DNA of 64,000 bases from a virus: positions 19,578 through 83,577 of IMG/VR virus record IMGVR_UViG_3300045996_001613; one strand, written 5' to 3'. Made by a program: the position numbers and the translations under genes. The notes beneath the pieces were generated by a model. It was given only the letters and a program-made list of their open reading frames with translations, ran no database searches and was not told the DNA's origin. Position 1 is the stretch's first letter. Each line of letters starts with the position of its first letter. Below, piece by piece: positions 12,547-20,741 of the stretch.

Positions 12547-13770
12547 ATGACTGACACACTCATGGCACCCGAAGACTTCCTTACTGCAGCACTATCGGAG
12601 CAGGAGAGGGAAGAGAAGAAGGAATTGGAACTACGCCACGAGAAGCGGTTACAGAACGGGTCCGCGATCAAGAACACCCTCCCCTACAAGGCGTTCGCGG
12701 CCCTCGGCGTGGACCCCGAAGAGGTTGTGACGACCGAGGGGACCTCAGAGGTATACACCACCGGATCATTCGTGATCGAGGGCGAGCGCATGGAGGTACA
12801 GTTCAACTGCTCGTCCGGCTCCGCCATGCGCCCTTCCGTGACCTTTACCATCCTCGACGTGCGATCTGACATCAACCTCACATCAGGCGTCGAGTACTTC
12901 GAGACAAATGTTACGAGGGTGGGTCGGGCCATTGCTCGGGCTCTGGTCAACATACGCACTATCCGGGACGCGGAACGTCGGCGCAAGGTGGACGTGATCA
13001 AGAACTACATACCTCAGCGGTTGGAGAAGGACCGCAATGCGGCCCGACAGAGGTTACATGACCTGAATCAGAGGGTCGCGGACGACACGGTGGAACTGGA
13101 AGAAGATGTCAAGACGGCCCTGTTCGCCGCGATCAAGGACGAGTTTGAGACGGTGGACAACCTGTACACGCAACGGGCCAAGGCCGCGGCTCAGGTCATG
13201 CAGCTTGCCCGAGCATACGCACAGGATCTCAACCGTTACGAGGGAGAGGTATTCGCGTGGGCGTCCAACAATACGGAGAAGCTGTGGTCTCCGTGGTCGG
13301 CACTCAAGATCGAGTACACCAAGGTCGCGGCCAACCTTGCATTCCCGGAGTTCTACAACGAGTACGAGGAGTTTCCCAACCTTGAACTAACCGACGAGAT
13401 AGTGGTCCTGCCCGAGAAGGCGAACGGCTGGTATCAGGAGATCAACTCCTACGGAGAGGTCAAGCTGATAGACGTACACGGGATCGTCAAGACCGAGCCT
13501 CTGAAATTCTCTGCCCCGTCCACAGACCGGAAGCTGAGGTTCCACCAGACGTACAAGTGCTCGACTCCGGGTCGGACCTACTACGTGAACGTTCCACCCC
13601 TCGTCGAGGAAGAACCGACCGAGGTCCCCGTTGCTCCGGTCAACTGGCGGGAGAGGGTAGACATTGTAGACCTGTCGTCCATGCCCGACGAGACGATAGA
13701 CTCGATCTACTCCGCGGGTGGCAATAGGATCATAGAGGTTCTACGCAACGCTCTGGTCTACTGGCTGTAA
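12547..13770 (+). CDS. Large hypothetical coiled-coil protein, 407 aa
   Basis: ATG 12547 follows TAGGAGG. Residues 15-40 are a charged helix; 50-130 look beta-rich; 140-235 are a long helical segment (KVDVIKNYIPQRLEKDRNAA onwards) likely to form a coiled coil; the C-terminus is Pro/Glu-rich. It is the longest unknown gene of the early half and stands alone between two promoter regions. I do not recognise the family; a host-takeover or DNA-associated structural role would be a guess. Confidence 0.75.
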   Translation: MTDTLMAPEDFLTAALSEQEREEKKELELRHEKRLQNGSAIKNTLPYKAFAALGVDPEEVVTTEGTSEVYTTGSFVIEGERMEVQFNCSSGSAMRPSVTFTILDVRSDINLTSGVEYFETNVTRVGRAIARALVNIRTIRDAERRRKVDVIKNYIPQRLEKDRNAARQRLHDLNQRVADDTVELEEDVKTALFAAIKDEFETVDNLYTQRAKAAAQVMQLARAYAQDLNRYEGEVFAWASNNTEKLWSPWSALKIEYTKVAANLAFPEFYNEYEEFPNLELTDEIVVLPEKANGWYQEINSYGEVKLIDVHGIVKTEPLKFSAPSTDRKLRFHQTYKCSTPGRTYYVNVPPLVEEEPTEVPVAPVNWRERVDIVDLSSMPDETIDSIYSAGGNRIIEVLRNALVYWL

Positions 13771-13775
13771 ACAAA

Positions 13776-13794
13776 GTAGCGTTTACGCTACAAT
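13776..13794 (+). promoter_or_regulatory. Inverted repeat overlapping a -10 box
   Basis: GTAGCG-TTTA-CGCTAC (13776-13791) is a perfect inverted repeat whose right arm overlaps TACAAT (13789-13794). It lies 28 bases before a small helix-turn-helix gene, so autoregulation is plausible. The -35 region is weak. Confidence 0.5.
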
Positions 13795-13821
13795 GGTAGC
13801 AGTCAATAGACAGGAGACAGT

Positions 13822-14064
13822 ATGCACAAGAGAACGCTACCCTCTCTGGCCGAATTTATAGGGGTTACGAAGCAGAGGGTGCACAAGCTGAAGGACGAAG
13901 GGCGTATACCTAGCGCCGTGCAGGGAGTTGGCGGCAGATATACGGTAGATTGGGACCCACAGATTTTGCGTGGAAATCGCGAGCGTCCGGGTCCTGTGAC
14001 CGAGTTCATCAAAGATTGGGAGATGCGTAATAGCGTATCCCCGGAGGACAACACACTCACATGA
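13822..14064 (+). CDS. Small helix-turn-helix DNA-binding protein, 80 aa
   Basis: ATG 13822 follows ACAGGAG. Residues 5-35 (LPSLAEFIGVTKQRVHKLKD) have the spacing of a helix-turn-helix: a helix, turn at Gly-Val, recognition helix KQRVHKLKDEG, then IPSA. It resembles excisionase/MerR-like minimal HTH proteins. An inverted repeat over the -10 box just upstream is a candidate autoregulatory operator. Likely a transcription regulator of the following genes. Confidence 0.7.
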   Translation: MHKRTLPSLAEFIGVTKQRVHKLKDEGRIPSAVQGVGGRYTVDWDPQILRGNRERPGPVTEFIKDWEMRNSVSPEDNTLT

Positions 14065-14471
14065 GCGTCGCACATATGATCATCGCCTCGGCGGGGTTAG
14101 GAATAACATTCGCATTCCTAACCCTGATCTCTTGGTACGTGATCACCACGGAGAGGTTCCGCCTCGACTTACGGTACAGACTCACCAAGTTCAAGCTCAA
14201 GTTGAAGTTTAAGAGGGATGAAGTCACCTGCGTTATATGCGGAGGCAAGGGTACATATCCCGCGGACGGGGCGTTCGGTAAGATCCAAGTCGAGTGCACC
14301 CGATGCGATGGCGATGGGTTCGCATACGTCTACACCTACCGCTTCAAGTGGTGGACACCGTCCGACTCTGAGGGATTCCACGCGGACCAGGATCTCGTCG
14401 AAGCCGTGCTCGGGAAGTCCTCGGAGCACGTCATGACTAAAGAGATGGCTGAAGCAACGAGGGAGAGGTAG
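14061..14471 (+). CDS. Membrane-anchored DnaJ-type zinc finger protein, 136 aa
   Basis: It starts in ATGA (14061). Residues 4-28 form an N-terminal transmembrane helix, followed by a strongly basic helix (RYRLTKFKLKLKFKR). Two CxxCxGxG modules (CVICGGKG and CTRCDGDG) match the cysteine-rich zinc domain of DnaJ, without a J-domain. It may act as a membrane-bound chaperone-like or client-binding factor; the partner is unknown. Confidence 0.7.
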   Translation: MSVAHMIIASAGLGITFAFLTLISWYVITTERFRLDLRYRLTKFKLKLKFKRDEVTCVICGGKGTYPADGAFGKIQVECTRCDGDGFAYVYTYRFKWWTPSDSEGFHADQDLVEAVLGKSSEHVMTKEMAEATRER

Positions 14472-14473
14472 CG

Positions 14474-14686
14474 ATGCAACAGACGCAGATGCTTCGACTC
14501 TACATGAAGTCAGGGAACATCGTCGAGATACCCGCGGCAGACTGGCACCTAGAGGGGAGCGTGGAGGGCTTGTTTAGGCTCAGGTGGGAGGTCTCGGACG
14601 ATTCCGCTGAGAACCCCCTGCTGACCAAGCTGATATGGGTGTCCCTGCCAGATATCGAAGCCGTAGTGGTACAGGATGTATCGTGA
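14474..14686 (+). CDS. Hypothetical protein, 70 aa
   Basis: ATG 14474 with AGGTAG upstream. Beta-rich (MLRLYMKSGNIVEIPAADWH), resembling small phage proteins that begin with a strand binding ssDNA or forming a barrel, but this is not specific. Ends in GTGA. Confidence 0.65.
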   Translation: MQQTQMLRLYMKSGNIVEIPAADWHLEGSVEGLFRLRWEVSDDSAENPLLTKLIWVSLPDIEAVVVQDVS

Positions 14687-14952
14687 CCTCCATGACACTG
14701 CGCCGTAACGGTAAGTGGCTCACCCTACAGGCTCCCATCCCCTTCCACACACCCCACTTTACCGTTGACTGGTGCAAGAAGATCGCGTATACTATGCGTC
14801 AACGGAAGGCGTCCAGAGAAAGGATAGAAGAGGCATTGCGGAAGTACGAGGTAGAGGACCCCGATACGCAATGGGGCGTCGGGGAAGACACTATCCAGCG
14901 CATACTTGAAGAGGTATGCCCCACCCCGAAGGAGGAGCAGACTCTATGGTAG
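14683..14952 (+). CDS. Hypothetical protein, 89 aa
   Basis: GTG 14683 overlaps the previous stop. Basic N-terminal half (LRRNGKWLTL) and a helical C-terminal half (RIEEALRKYEVED). No recognised domain. Confidence 0.6.
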   Translation: MTSMTLRRNGKWLTLQAPIPFHTPHFTVDWCKKIAYTMRQRKASRERIEEALRKYEVEDPDTQWGVGEDTIQRILEEVCPTPKEEQTLW

Positions 14953-15356
14953 AAGACTACCCACGTCTGACCCCGGCACGCATCGTTTCGACGCTGAACG
15001 ATCACCCCCACATCTACCTTTCAGGCAGTGTGTGGCACGAGAGGTATAAGGGGGACGGCGACCGCAAGGACGATATCCGGCTTGGCCCGGTTAGCTTCCT
15101 TCTCGCCTCGGAGAAGGGGTTGACCAGCGTGGTCGAGGTATACGCGGGCTCCGCAGGGGTTCCCGCGTATGTAAGAGAGAGGGTGTCCCGTCTTTTAGGC
15201 ACCCCAGAGGACTACCTAAAGGGACTCCTTGATGGGTTCGTTGATCCAGACGGACAGTTCGATCTAATGTGGGGAGACTATGCGATAGGGTTTATCGACG
15301 GCAATGTGGCCGCGGACCTGATCGAAGGCATAGACCCCGAACGGGAGGCAAGTTAA
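14946..15356 (+). CDS. Hypothetical protein, 136 aa
   Basis: ATG 14946 follows GAAGGAGGAG and overlaps the previous stop by 7 bases. Mixed alpha/beta, with the strand-rich centre VSFLLASEKGLTSVVEVYAG and an acidic C-terminus. Unknown. Confidence 0.7.
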   Translation: MVEDYPRLTPARIVSTLNDHPHIYLSGSVWHERYKGDGDRKDDIRLGPVSFLLASEKGLTSVVEVYAGSAGVPAYVRERVSRLLGTPEDYLKGLLDGFVDPDGQFDLMWGDYAIGFIDGNVAADLIEGIDPEREAS

Positions 15357-15835
15357 TGGAATACGTCACGAGTGTGGTGCTCGGAGAAGAGTACGAGTAC
15401 AAACCGCTGAACATCAAGGGTATCGCGAACGGCGTCAGCTTCTTCCAGCACGGCTGCGACCGCGTAGGGTTGGAGTACAACAACAGCGGTAGCATCGAGT
15501 TCATCGGCGTGGACGCTCTGTCCCTTGAGCCGAAGGACAACTCGACCTACGTCTCGGATGTAGTGGTCGGCAAGGAGTACAAGGACAAGCAGACCTCGAT
15601 CAAGGGCATCGTTACAGCCCTCACCTTCTACCAGCACGGGCAGGAGAGGGCTGAGTTGGAGTGGACCCACAAGGGAGAGGTCAAGACCGCGACGTTCGAC
15701 GTCGAGCGTTTAGAGGGCAAGCCCGAGCAGTCTTCCATCTTCGGGCCGCGAAGTGAGCCGGTCTCTTCTCCGAAGTCAGGTGGTCCCGGACGCGGCGTGT
15801 CCAATGTCCGCCGCGGCGCAATCACAAGGAGGTAG
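15356..15835 (+). CDS. Internally duplicated beta protein, 159 aa
   Basis: It starts in TAATG. Two tandem units of about 46 residues align (units with IKGIANGVSFFQHG and IKGIVTALTFYQHG), each preceded by YVTSVVLGEEY or YVSDVVVGKEY. The C-terminal 40 residues are Gly/Arg/Ser-rich and probably disordered. The duplication suggests a two-lobed small-beta-barrel protein; the ligand is unknown. Confidence 0.7.
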   Translation: MEYVTSVVLGEEYEYKPLNIKGIANGVSFFQHGCDRVGLEYNNSGSIEFIGVDALSLEPKDNSTYVSDVVVGKEYKDKQTSIKGIVTALTFYQHGQERAELEWTHKGEVKTATFDVERLEGKPEQSSIFGPRSEPVSSPKSGGPGRGVSNVRRGAITRR

Positions 15836-15837
15836 CA

Positions 15838-16509
15838 GTGCGCTACGCATTCTTCGGAAAGATGGGAAGCGGTAAGACTACCGCTGCTCAGTACCTCGTA
15901 GAGGAGCACGGCTTCAAACGCGTATCCTTTGCGTCTCCTCTCAAGAAGATAGGAGAGCTAAAGGACATTCTCGTCCCCGACATGTACTACGATTGGCTGT
16001 ACAAGTGGGCGATGGACCTTCTGCCCGACCGGGTATACGGCATGCATTTTACCGGATGGATGGAGGGTAAAAGCACGCGGGAGTGGCTAGTGGATAGGTG
16101 GATCGAGGACTTCCAAGAGTCCAAGGACACACGTGAACTACTCCAACGCATCGGCACCGACTCCGGTCGGAAGGCCAACCCGGAGATCTGGATCAACTAC
16201 TTCGCGAGACACCTGCCTGATGGCAACCTCGTGGTAGATGATCTCAGGTTCCTCAACGAGGCGCAGGCACTCCGGGACCTGTCGTTCAAGCTGATCAAGC
16301 TAGAGCAGCCCGAAGAGGATCGCGTCGTACGCCTCGCGACGAGGGACGGGTTCTTCGACCCGGCTACGCAGGGCCACGCCAGCGAGACAGAGTTGTCCAA
16401 CATCGAGGCCGACGCAGCCATCTTCAATGACAGGTACCTCGACCTCGACCAGTTCCATGCCGTGCTGGACGAGTTGGTACGGACCCGTCACGTACACGTT
16501 GGGGCCTAA
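15838..16509 (+). CDS. Deoxynucleoside monophosphate kinase
   Basis: P-loop GKMGSGKTT (residues 7-15), a downstream LID-like region, and overall length (223 aa) match phage dNMP kinases of the T4 gp1 type, which phosphorylate dNMPs with ATP for DNA synthesis. GTG 15838 follows GGAGG. It sits just before a HAD phosphatase and upstream of the replication genes, consistent with nucleotide supply. If the phage DNA carries modified bases the kinase may accept them, which the sequence cannot show. Confidence 0.8.
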   Translation: MRYAFFGKMGSGKTTAAQYLVEEHGFKRVSFASPLKKIGELKDILVPDMYYDWLYKWAMDLLPDRVYGMHFTGWMEGKSTREWLVDRWIEDFQESKDTRELLQRIGTDSGRKANPEIWINYFARHLPDGNLVVDDLRFLNEAQALRDLSFKLIKLEQPEEDRVVRLATRDGFFDPATQGHASETELSNIEADAAIFNDRYLDLDQFHAVLDELVRTRHVHVGA

Positions 16510-16510
16510 C

Positions 16511-17134
16511 ATGCACATCCTAGGGATGGACATAGACAGCACAATCTGGGACTCCACCCTGTTCTATCACGACGCTCTTGAGGACATGGGTTATCCGAGG
16601 CTGTCACACGAGGACTTCATCTCATGGGACTACCACTTCGACCGCTTTCCTCGCGAGGTAGTGTTGGAGATGTTTCGCCGTGCTCTCGATCCGAGCCGTC
16701 TGGACGAACGCCCCCTCTATCCCCATGTAGTAGAGGCGATACGTACGCTACGTGAAGACGTAGGGGTACAGATACACTTCATCACCCACAACGCGGAGCC
16801 TGACGCTCTGCGTACGCCGCTAAAGAAATGGCTCGCGGGGCGATTTGGGGGAGACGTGGGCCTCAGTACGTTCCACTTAAAGACGCCCAAGCTGCGTAAG
16901 CTGAACCAACTTGGGGCATTTGGCATGGTAGACGACAAGCCCGCATTCGCGGTCGAGGTCGCGGACGCGGGTCTCTGGTCCGCGTCCAAGGTACATCCGT
17001 ACAACAAAGACGTTGTGCTGAAGGACGACAGGATCTTCGCCTTTAACGATTGGAGGGAGGTACCGTATGCGGTAGCACTCGCGATTGAGGGACGTGCGAT
17101 ACAGCAACTACAGACCATAGGAGGTCGAACATGA
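16511..17134 (+). CDS. HAD-superfamily phosphatase, possible 5'(3')-nucleotidase
   Basis: Motif I DIDSTIWD with nucleophile Asp7 and Asp9, motif II around FITHN, a conserved Lys region, and motif IV MVDDKP identify the HAD fold. The size (207 aa) and neighbouring dNMP kinase suggest a deoxynucleotidase role in nucleotide recycling, by analogy with phage-encoded 5' nucleotidases. ATG 16511 lies 1 base after the kinase stop. Substrate not proven. Confidence 0.75.
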   Translation: MHILGMDIDSTIWDSTLFYHDALEDMGYPRLSHEDFISWDYHFDRFPREVVLEMFRRALDPSRLDERPLYPHVVEAIRTLREDVGVQIHFITHNAEPDALRTPLKKWLAGRFGGDVGLSTFHLKTPKLRKLNQLGAFGMVDDKPAFAVEVADAGLWSASKVHPYNKDVVLKDDRIFAFNDWREVPYAVALAIEGRAIQQLQTIGGRT

Positions 17135-17502
17135 GCACGACATTGACGACAGAGATAGAGGCGCAGGGGCTCGTCGCGGATACCGCGAGGGTCCTGGACT
17201 CGGTGAACGACGGATGGTGGAGGCGCATGAAGGACACGGGTCCGGGGTTCTCCGTCTTCTCCGCGGATAACTGCCCCTTACAGCAGATCTACGGAAGCTA
17301 CATAGTAGGCCGCGAGGTACTGGAGGAGCAGCACGGCGTAGATCCGTCCCTGCTGCAGGGCACCGTATGTGCGCATTATGAAGATCCGTGGTTCGTCGAA
17401 GCGTGGCGCGAGGAGATCGCCAAGCGCAACAAAGAAGACGAGGTTCACGCGCTTACCACCGAGGAGGCGGAGGAACGCGAACTAGTCCTCGCGACTAGAT
17501 AA
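17131..17502 (+). CDS. Hypothetical protein, 123 aa
   Basis: It starts in ATGA (17131). The centre GPGFSVFSADNCPLQQIYGS resembles a conserved stretch in several phage unknowns (single Cys with an aromatic cluster). The C-terminal 40 residues are a charged helix. Followed by a strong hairpin. Confidence 0.7.
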   Translation: MSTTLTTEIEAQGLVADTARVLDSVNDGWWRRMKDTGPGFSVFSADNCPLQQIYGSYIVGREVLEEQHGVDPSLLQGTVCAHYEDPWFVEAWREEIAKRNKEDEVHALTTEEAEERELVLATR

Positions 17503-17519
17503 TACGATAGCCGATAGTT

Positions 17520-17563
17520 AGTGGGGTCGGGGGCTTGGTCGCCCCGCAACAGCCGACCCCACT
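17520..17563 (+). terminator. Strong hairpin after gene 17131-17502
   Basis: AGTGGGGTCGG (17520-17530) pairs with CCGACCCCACT (17553-17563) over 11 bp, with an inner GGGG/CCCC helix. Only a weak T-tract (GCTTTAG) follows, so it may be a terminator or a processing/stability element before the replication genes. Confidence 0.6.
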
Positions 17564-17589
17564 GCTTTAGCGATCCATAAAGGAGGACC

Positions 17590-18267
17590 GTGGCTTCTGA
17601 GGGGTACTACACCAAATTCTCGAACTACGTCTTCGATCACATCATGCCCGAGTTGAGCCCCGCGGCTTTCAAGGTACTGATGTTCATCATACGCAGGACC
17701 CTCGGCTGGAGAAAGGAGTGCGACGAGATCTCCTATTCTCAGTTCATGGAGGGCACCGGCATCGGATCGGAGCACACCATCAAGAAGGCTATAGACGAAC
17801 TAGATAGCAAGGGCTACATCAAGGTAGACCGCGACCGGGGTGTGAGTAATTTCTACTCAATTAATACTCAAGTTTTGAGTGTCACGACCACTGTAGAAAG
17901 TGCAGAGGATACCACTGCACAAAGTGCAGAGGATGGCGGGGGGACCTCTGCAGAAAGTGCAGACACAAAAGAAAGTGGTAGGAAACCTTCGGTTTCCAAC
18001 GATGAAGACATAGCTGTGACCGAGTTGCAGCGATGCGATAAGTTCCCCGATGAATACAAACCCAACATCCAGATGATCAGGCGCATTGCAAAGGATTACC
18101 CAAAGGTGAACGTAATCATGGCCGTGTCCTCCGCGGTCAACGCGATAGACGAGGGGGAAAAAGTACGTAGTCCCTACGGATTCCTGCGGTATTATTTCAA
18201 GAGAGAAGATGCGCTAAGAAAGAAATCATGGGAGGAACAGTACGCTGATGCAAACATCGTCAACTAA
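17590..18267 (+). CDS. Replication initiator/helicase loader (phage O-like)
   Basis: The N-terminal 95 residues (starting SEGYYTKFSNYVFDHIMPEL) match the winged-helix domain of phage replication proteins of the lambda O/Rep_O type, which bind origin DNA. A linker rich in Ser/Glu/Ala (95-145) and a C-terminal helical segment (SPYGFLRYYF) fit helicase recruitment. GTG 17590 follows AAGGAGG. It directly precedes the DnaB-like helicase. Iteron-like repeats lie within the linker-coding part, as in lambda where the origin is inside gene O. Confidence 0.75.
   Translation: MASEGYYTKFSNYVFDHIMPELSPAAFKVLMFIIRRTLGWRKECDEISYSQFMEGTGIGSEHTIKKAIDELDSKGYIKVDRDRGVSNFYSINTQVLSVTTTVESAEDTTAQSAEDGGGTSAESADTKESGRKPSVSNDEDIAVTELQRCDKFPDEYKPNIQMIRRIAKDYPKVNVIMAVSSAVNAIDEGEKVRSPYGFLRYYFKREDALRKKSWEEQYADANIVN
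17891..17978 (+). repeat. Iteron-like repeats, candidate replication origin
   Basis: Three copies of CTG-n-A-n-AAAGTGCAGA start at 17891, 17915 and 17948, with a shorter GAAAGTGG at 17971. Each full copy contains an inverted repeat CTGCA/TGCAG around five bases. The position inside the initiator gene matches lambdoid origins. Confidence 0.6.
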
Positions 18268-18272
18268 CTGCT

Positions 18273-19589
18273 ATGCCTGATCGACCCTCGTTCCGCCACA
18301 ACCTAGACGCCGAAGACTACATCCTCGGAGCCATGATCACCAATCAGGGTATCCGCAAGCAGGCACTATCGGAGATGACACCCAAGGACTTCTACTCCGA
18401 GCAGAACCGCAACATCTTCATCGCCCTCACCGGACTGCATCAGTCCTCTCCGACCGTATCCGGTTGGGTAAACCCGAGAGATCTGGCCCTCGACAGCGTA
18501 GACGCGAGGAAGGTTGCGAACCTCATGGCCGCAGAGCCCTCGACGATCCGGTGGCGCGACTCCATGCAAGAGGTACGGCGACTCTCACAGATCCGGGATC
18601 TGGCTACCAATATGGCCGGTCTCAGCAAGGCGCTGATGGAGGAGGAGGACCCCGAGGCCATCGCGTCACGCTTCATGGGTACCCTAGAGGGACTGTTGTC
18701 CGGATCGCTGGCGCAGGGTGCCGAACACATATCAACGAAAACGCCGGCCTTTCTTGAGATTGCCAAGGAGGTACGAGAGAAGAAGGGACTCGTCGGCATA
18801 CCCTCTCGTTTGCCTATACTCGATAGGCATCTTCGGGGCTTCCGTCAAGGACACAACGTAGTGGTAGGAGCCCGCAGCGGACACGGCAAGACCACGCTCG
18901 CGACCACCATCGTCAAGAACGTCGCCTTACAGGGATACCGAGTGCTCGTGCAGTCTACGGAAATGACCCACGAGCAGTACATCGAACTCTTGGCCTGCGC
19001 CCATGCCAACGTATCCGAGCAGCAGTGGCAAGATGGCGAGATCAATGACGCCAAGTGGCGGCAGATCGAGAAGGCCACCGAGAAGCTAAATGACCTAGCC
19101 ATCTATACCGACGACTACGCAGGAGCCACGCCCGACATGCTACGTCGCAACATCGTACGTGTGCAGCCTGACCTCGTGGTCATAGACTACCTACAGCGCA
19201 TGAAGCTACCCCATACCCTCCGCGGACGGAGTGAGTACGAGGATGTCAGTACCCTGTCACTGGAAGTGGATCGGCTGAAGGGGATCTACAATGTGCCGCT
19301 GATCACCGTAGTGCAGTTGAGCCGCAAGTCGGAGGACCGCGATGATCACAGGCCCAGGATTTCCGATATCCGTTCCTCGGGACAGATCGAGCAGGATGCG
19401 AACACCATCCTACTGCTACATCGTCCGTCCAAGTATGACGAGGATGCGCCCTCTGATATGTCCATGCTGGAATGTGTGAAGAATCGCAGAGGTGCAGAGG
19501 ACTGGACGATAAAGTTATACAAGCCCGGAGGCGTGCCGTTCTTGACCGACGATAAGGGAAGGGGTGTAGGGTATGGCGCTGAGTATTAA
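18273..19589 (+). CDS. Replicative DNA helicase, DnaB family
   Basis: An N-terminal DnaB interaction domain (residues 1-140) and a RecA-like core are visible: Walker A GARSGHGKTT (199-208), Walker B LVVIDYLQ (about 304-311) and the DnaB signature SDIRSSGQIEQDA. The protein forms a hexamer that unwinds DNA at the fork. 438 aa is normal for the family. ATG 18273 is 5 bases after the initiator stop, without a strong ribosome site, suggesting coupling. The loader is probably the preceding gene. Confidence 0.93.
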   Translation: MPDRPSFRHNLDAEDYILGAMITNQGIRKQALSEMTPKDFYSEQNRNIFIALTGLHQSSPTVSGWVNPRDLALDSVDARKVANLMAAEPSTIRWRDSMQEVRRLSQIRDLATNMAGLSKALMEEEDPEAIASRFMGTLEGLLSGSLAQGAEHISTKTPAFLEIAKEVREKKGLVGIPSRLPILDRHLRGFRQGHNVVVGARSGHGKTTLATTIVKNVALQGYRVLVQSTEMTHEQYIELLACAHANVSEQQWQDGEINDAKWRQIEKATEKLNDLAIYTDDYAGATPDMLRRNIVRVQPDLVVIDYLQRMKLPHTLRGRSEYEDVSTLSLEVDRLKGIYNVPLITVVQLSRKSEDRDDHRPRISDIRSSGQIEQDANTILLLHRPSKYDEDAPSDMSMLECVKNRRGAEDWTIKLYKPGGVPFLTDDKGRGVGYGAEY

Positions 19590-19836
19590 GATAGACCCAC
19601 AGGAGGTATGGAGTAGGATCTATGAGGAGTACTGGCGCAAGTTCTCCGAGATATCCGACGTCTCCCTTGTAGAAGACGAGGACCTACAAGGGGCAATGAG
19701 GGACGCGATGATGTCCATGACACCCGAGTGGAAGGGAATAGAGACGCACGAGGATCTGGCCTCGACGATCTTCGACACGAGAGAAGTGATGGAGTTGACA
19801 CTGAAGACGCAAAGGAGTAAGCGGCATGCGAGTTAA
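19573..19836 (+). CDS. Hypothetical helical protein, 87 aa
   Basis: ATG 19573 lies inside the end of the helicase gene (17-base overlap) behind GGGAAGGGG. It is acidic and mostly helical (ELTLKTQRSKRHAS at the C-terminus). No domain recognised; the position suggests a replication accessory role. Confidence 0.65.
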   Translation: MALSIKIDPQEVWSRIYEEYWRKFSEISDVSLVEDEDLQGAMRDAMMSMTPEWKGIETHEDLASTIFDTREVMELTLKTQRSKRHAS

Positions 19837-20206
19837 GCCACACCTGAAGTACAACGACACGCAGGCAAGGTGCTCGTCCTGCAAACAGTGGAAGGATCAC
19901 GACTGCTTCTACCAGCGACACATAGGCGACACCGGACCTCCCGTATGGCCGCGGTGCAAGAAGTGCCGGGGCGTCGAGGAGGGCAAGTACCGTCCTAGCA
20001 AGAAGGATGCACAGAAGCCTAGTCCGGGTCTATGCGCGAATGGGACAGACTGCGTATGGTTTGAGCAGTTGGAGCAGCCAGCCCCCCTGCGTAAAACGGG
20101 TCGAGTGCACAACGTATGCGAGTCCTGCAACAGCCGCCGCATAGAAGGAGATGTCGCGAAGGCGCAGGAGAAAGCAGAGAAGGCTAAAAGGGCACAAAGG
20201 TATTGA
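19826..20206 (+). CDS. Zinc-ribbon protein, 126 aa
   Basis: ATG 19826 follows AAGGAG. Cys pairs CSSC (residues 16-19), CKKC (43-46) and CESC (98-101) plus another Cys make two probable zinc-binding modules. The sequence resembles HNH-associated zinc ribbons (F..R....G....CK.C) but lacks an HNH motif. Basic overall; probably nucleic-acid binding. Confidence 0.7.
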   Translation: MRVKPHLKYNDTQARCSSCKQWKDHDCFYQRHIGDTGPPVWPRCKKCRGVEEGKYRPSKKDAQKPSPGLCANGTDCVWFEQLEQPAPLRKTGRVHNVCESCNSRRIEGDVAKAQEKAEKAKRAQRY

Positions 20207-20231
20207 GTAAAGGCGGAGTCAATGGTATAAT
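20203..20231 (+). promoter_or_regulatory. Sigma70-type promoter for the SSB gene
   Basis: TTGAGT (20203-20208), a 17-base spacer and perfect TATAAT (20226-20231) preceded by TGG (extended -10). The start of SSB is 40 bases downstream. The best promoter on the plus strand. Confidence 0.8.
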
Positions 20232-20270
20232 GCTCTGCATGGTACGAAGCGACAGAAAGGATTACGCACT

Positions 20271-20657
20271 ATGGTGAGTTTCAACCGTACCGTTCTCGCC
20301 GGGAACTTGACTCGTGACCCCGAGTTAAGGCACACCAAGGACGGCGTCGCCGTCGTCAACTTGGGACTGGCAGTCAACAGGGTCCGGTCGAAGAATGAGG
20401 AAGTGGACTTCTTCGACGTGACGGCTTGGAGAGAGTTGGCCGAGACAATCGCCAACTACAAGAAGAAGGGTGATCCCATCCTCCTTGAGGGCCGTCTGCA
20501 GTACCGTACGTGGGAGGACAAGGACACCGGGGCCAAGCGGTCCAAGGTGGACGTTGTTGCCGACTCCGTACAGTTCCTCGGTCGAGGCGGAGCCGCGGAG
20601 GATAGCGGCAACGACACGACGGTGGATGAATCCGACTTTGAGGACATTCCCTTCTAG
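20271..20657 (+). CDS. ssb: Single-stranded DNA-binding protein
   Basis: The OB-fold SSB pattern is clear: NRTVLAGNLTRDPELRHTKDG at the N-terminus, VDFFDVTAWRELAE, GRLQYRTWED, and the acidic C-terminal tip DFEDIPF that recruits partner proteins. 128 aa is slightly shorter than bacterial SSB, with a reduced linker. It has its own promoter (20203) and a hairpin terminator (20696), so it forms a monocistronic unit. Confidence 0.92.
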   Translation: MVSFNRTVLAGNLTRDPELRHTKDGVAVVNLGLAVNRVRSKNEEVDFFDVTAWRELAETIANYKKKGDPILLEGRLQYRTWEDKDTGAKRSKVDVVADSVQFLGRGGAAEDSGNDTTVDESDFEDIPF

Positions 20658-20695
20658 GCGGACAGGGACCGTGGACCTCACACGTAGGTTGGATT

Positions 20696-20722
20696 GGGCG
20701 ACGCTACTTCCTTGCGTCGCCC
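20696..20722 (+). terminator. Hairpin terminator after SSB
   Basis: GGGCGACGC (20696-20704) pairs perfectly with GCGTCGCCC (20714-20722) around TACTTCCTT, followed by CTTTGCTATT. Probably rho-independent though the T-tract is short. Confidence 0.7.
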
Positions 20723-20741
20723 CTTTGCTATTGGAGGACAG

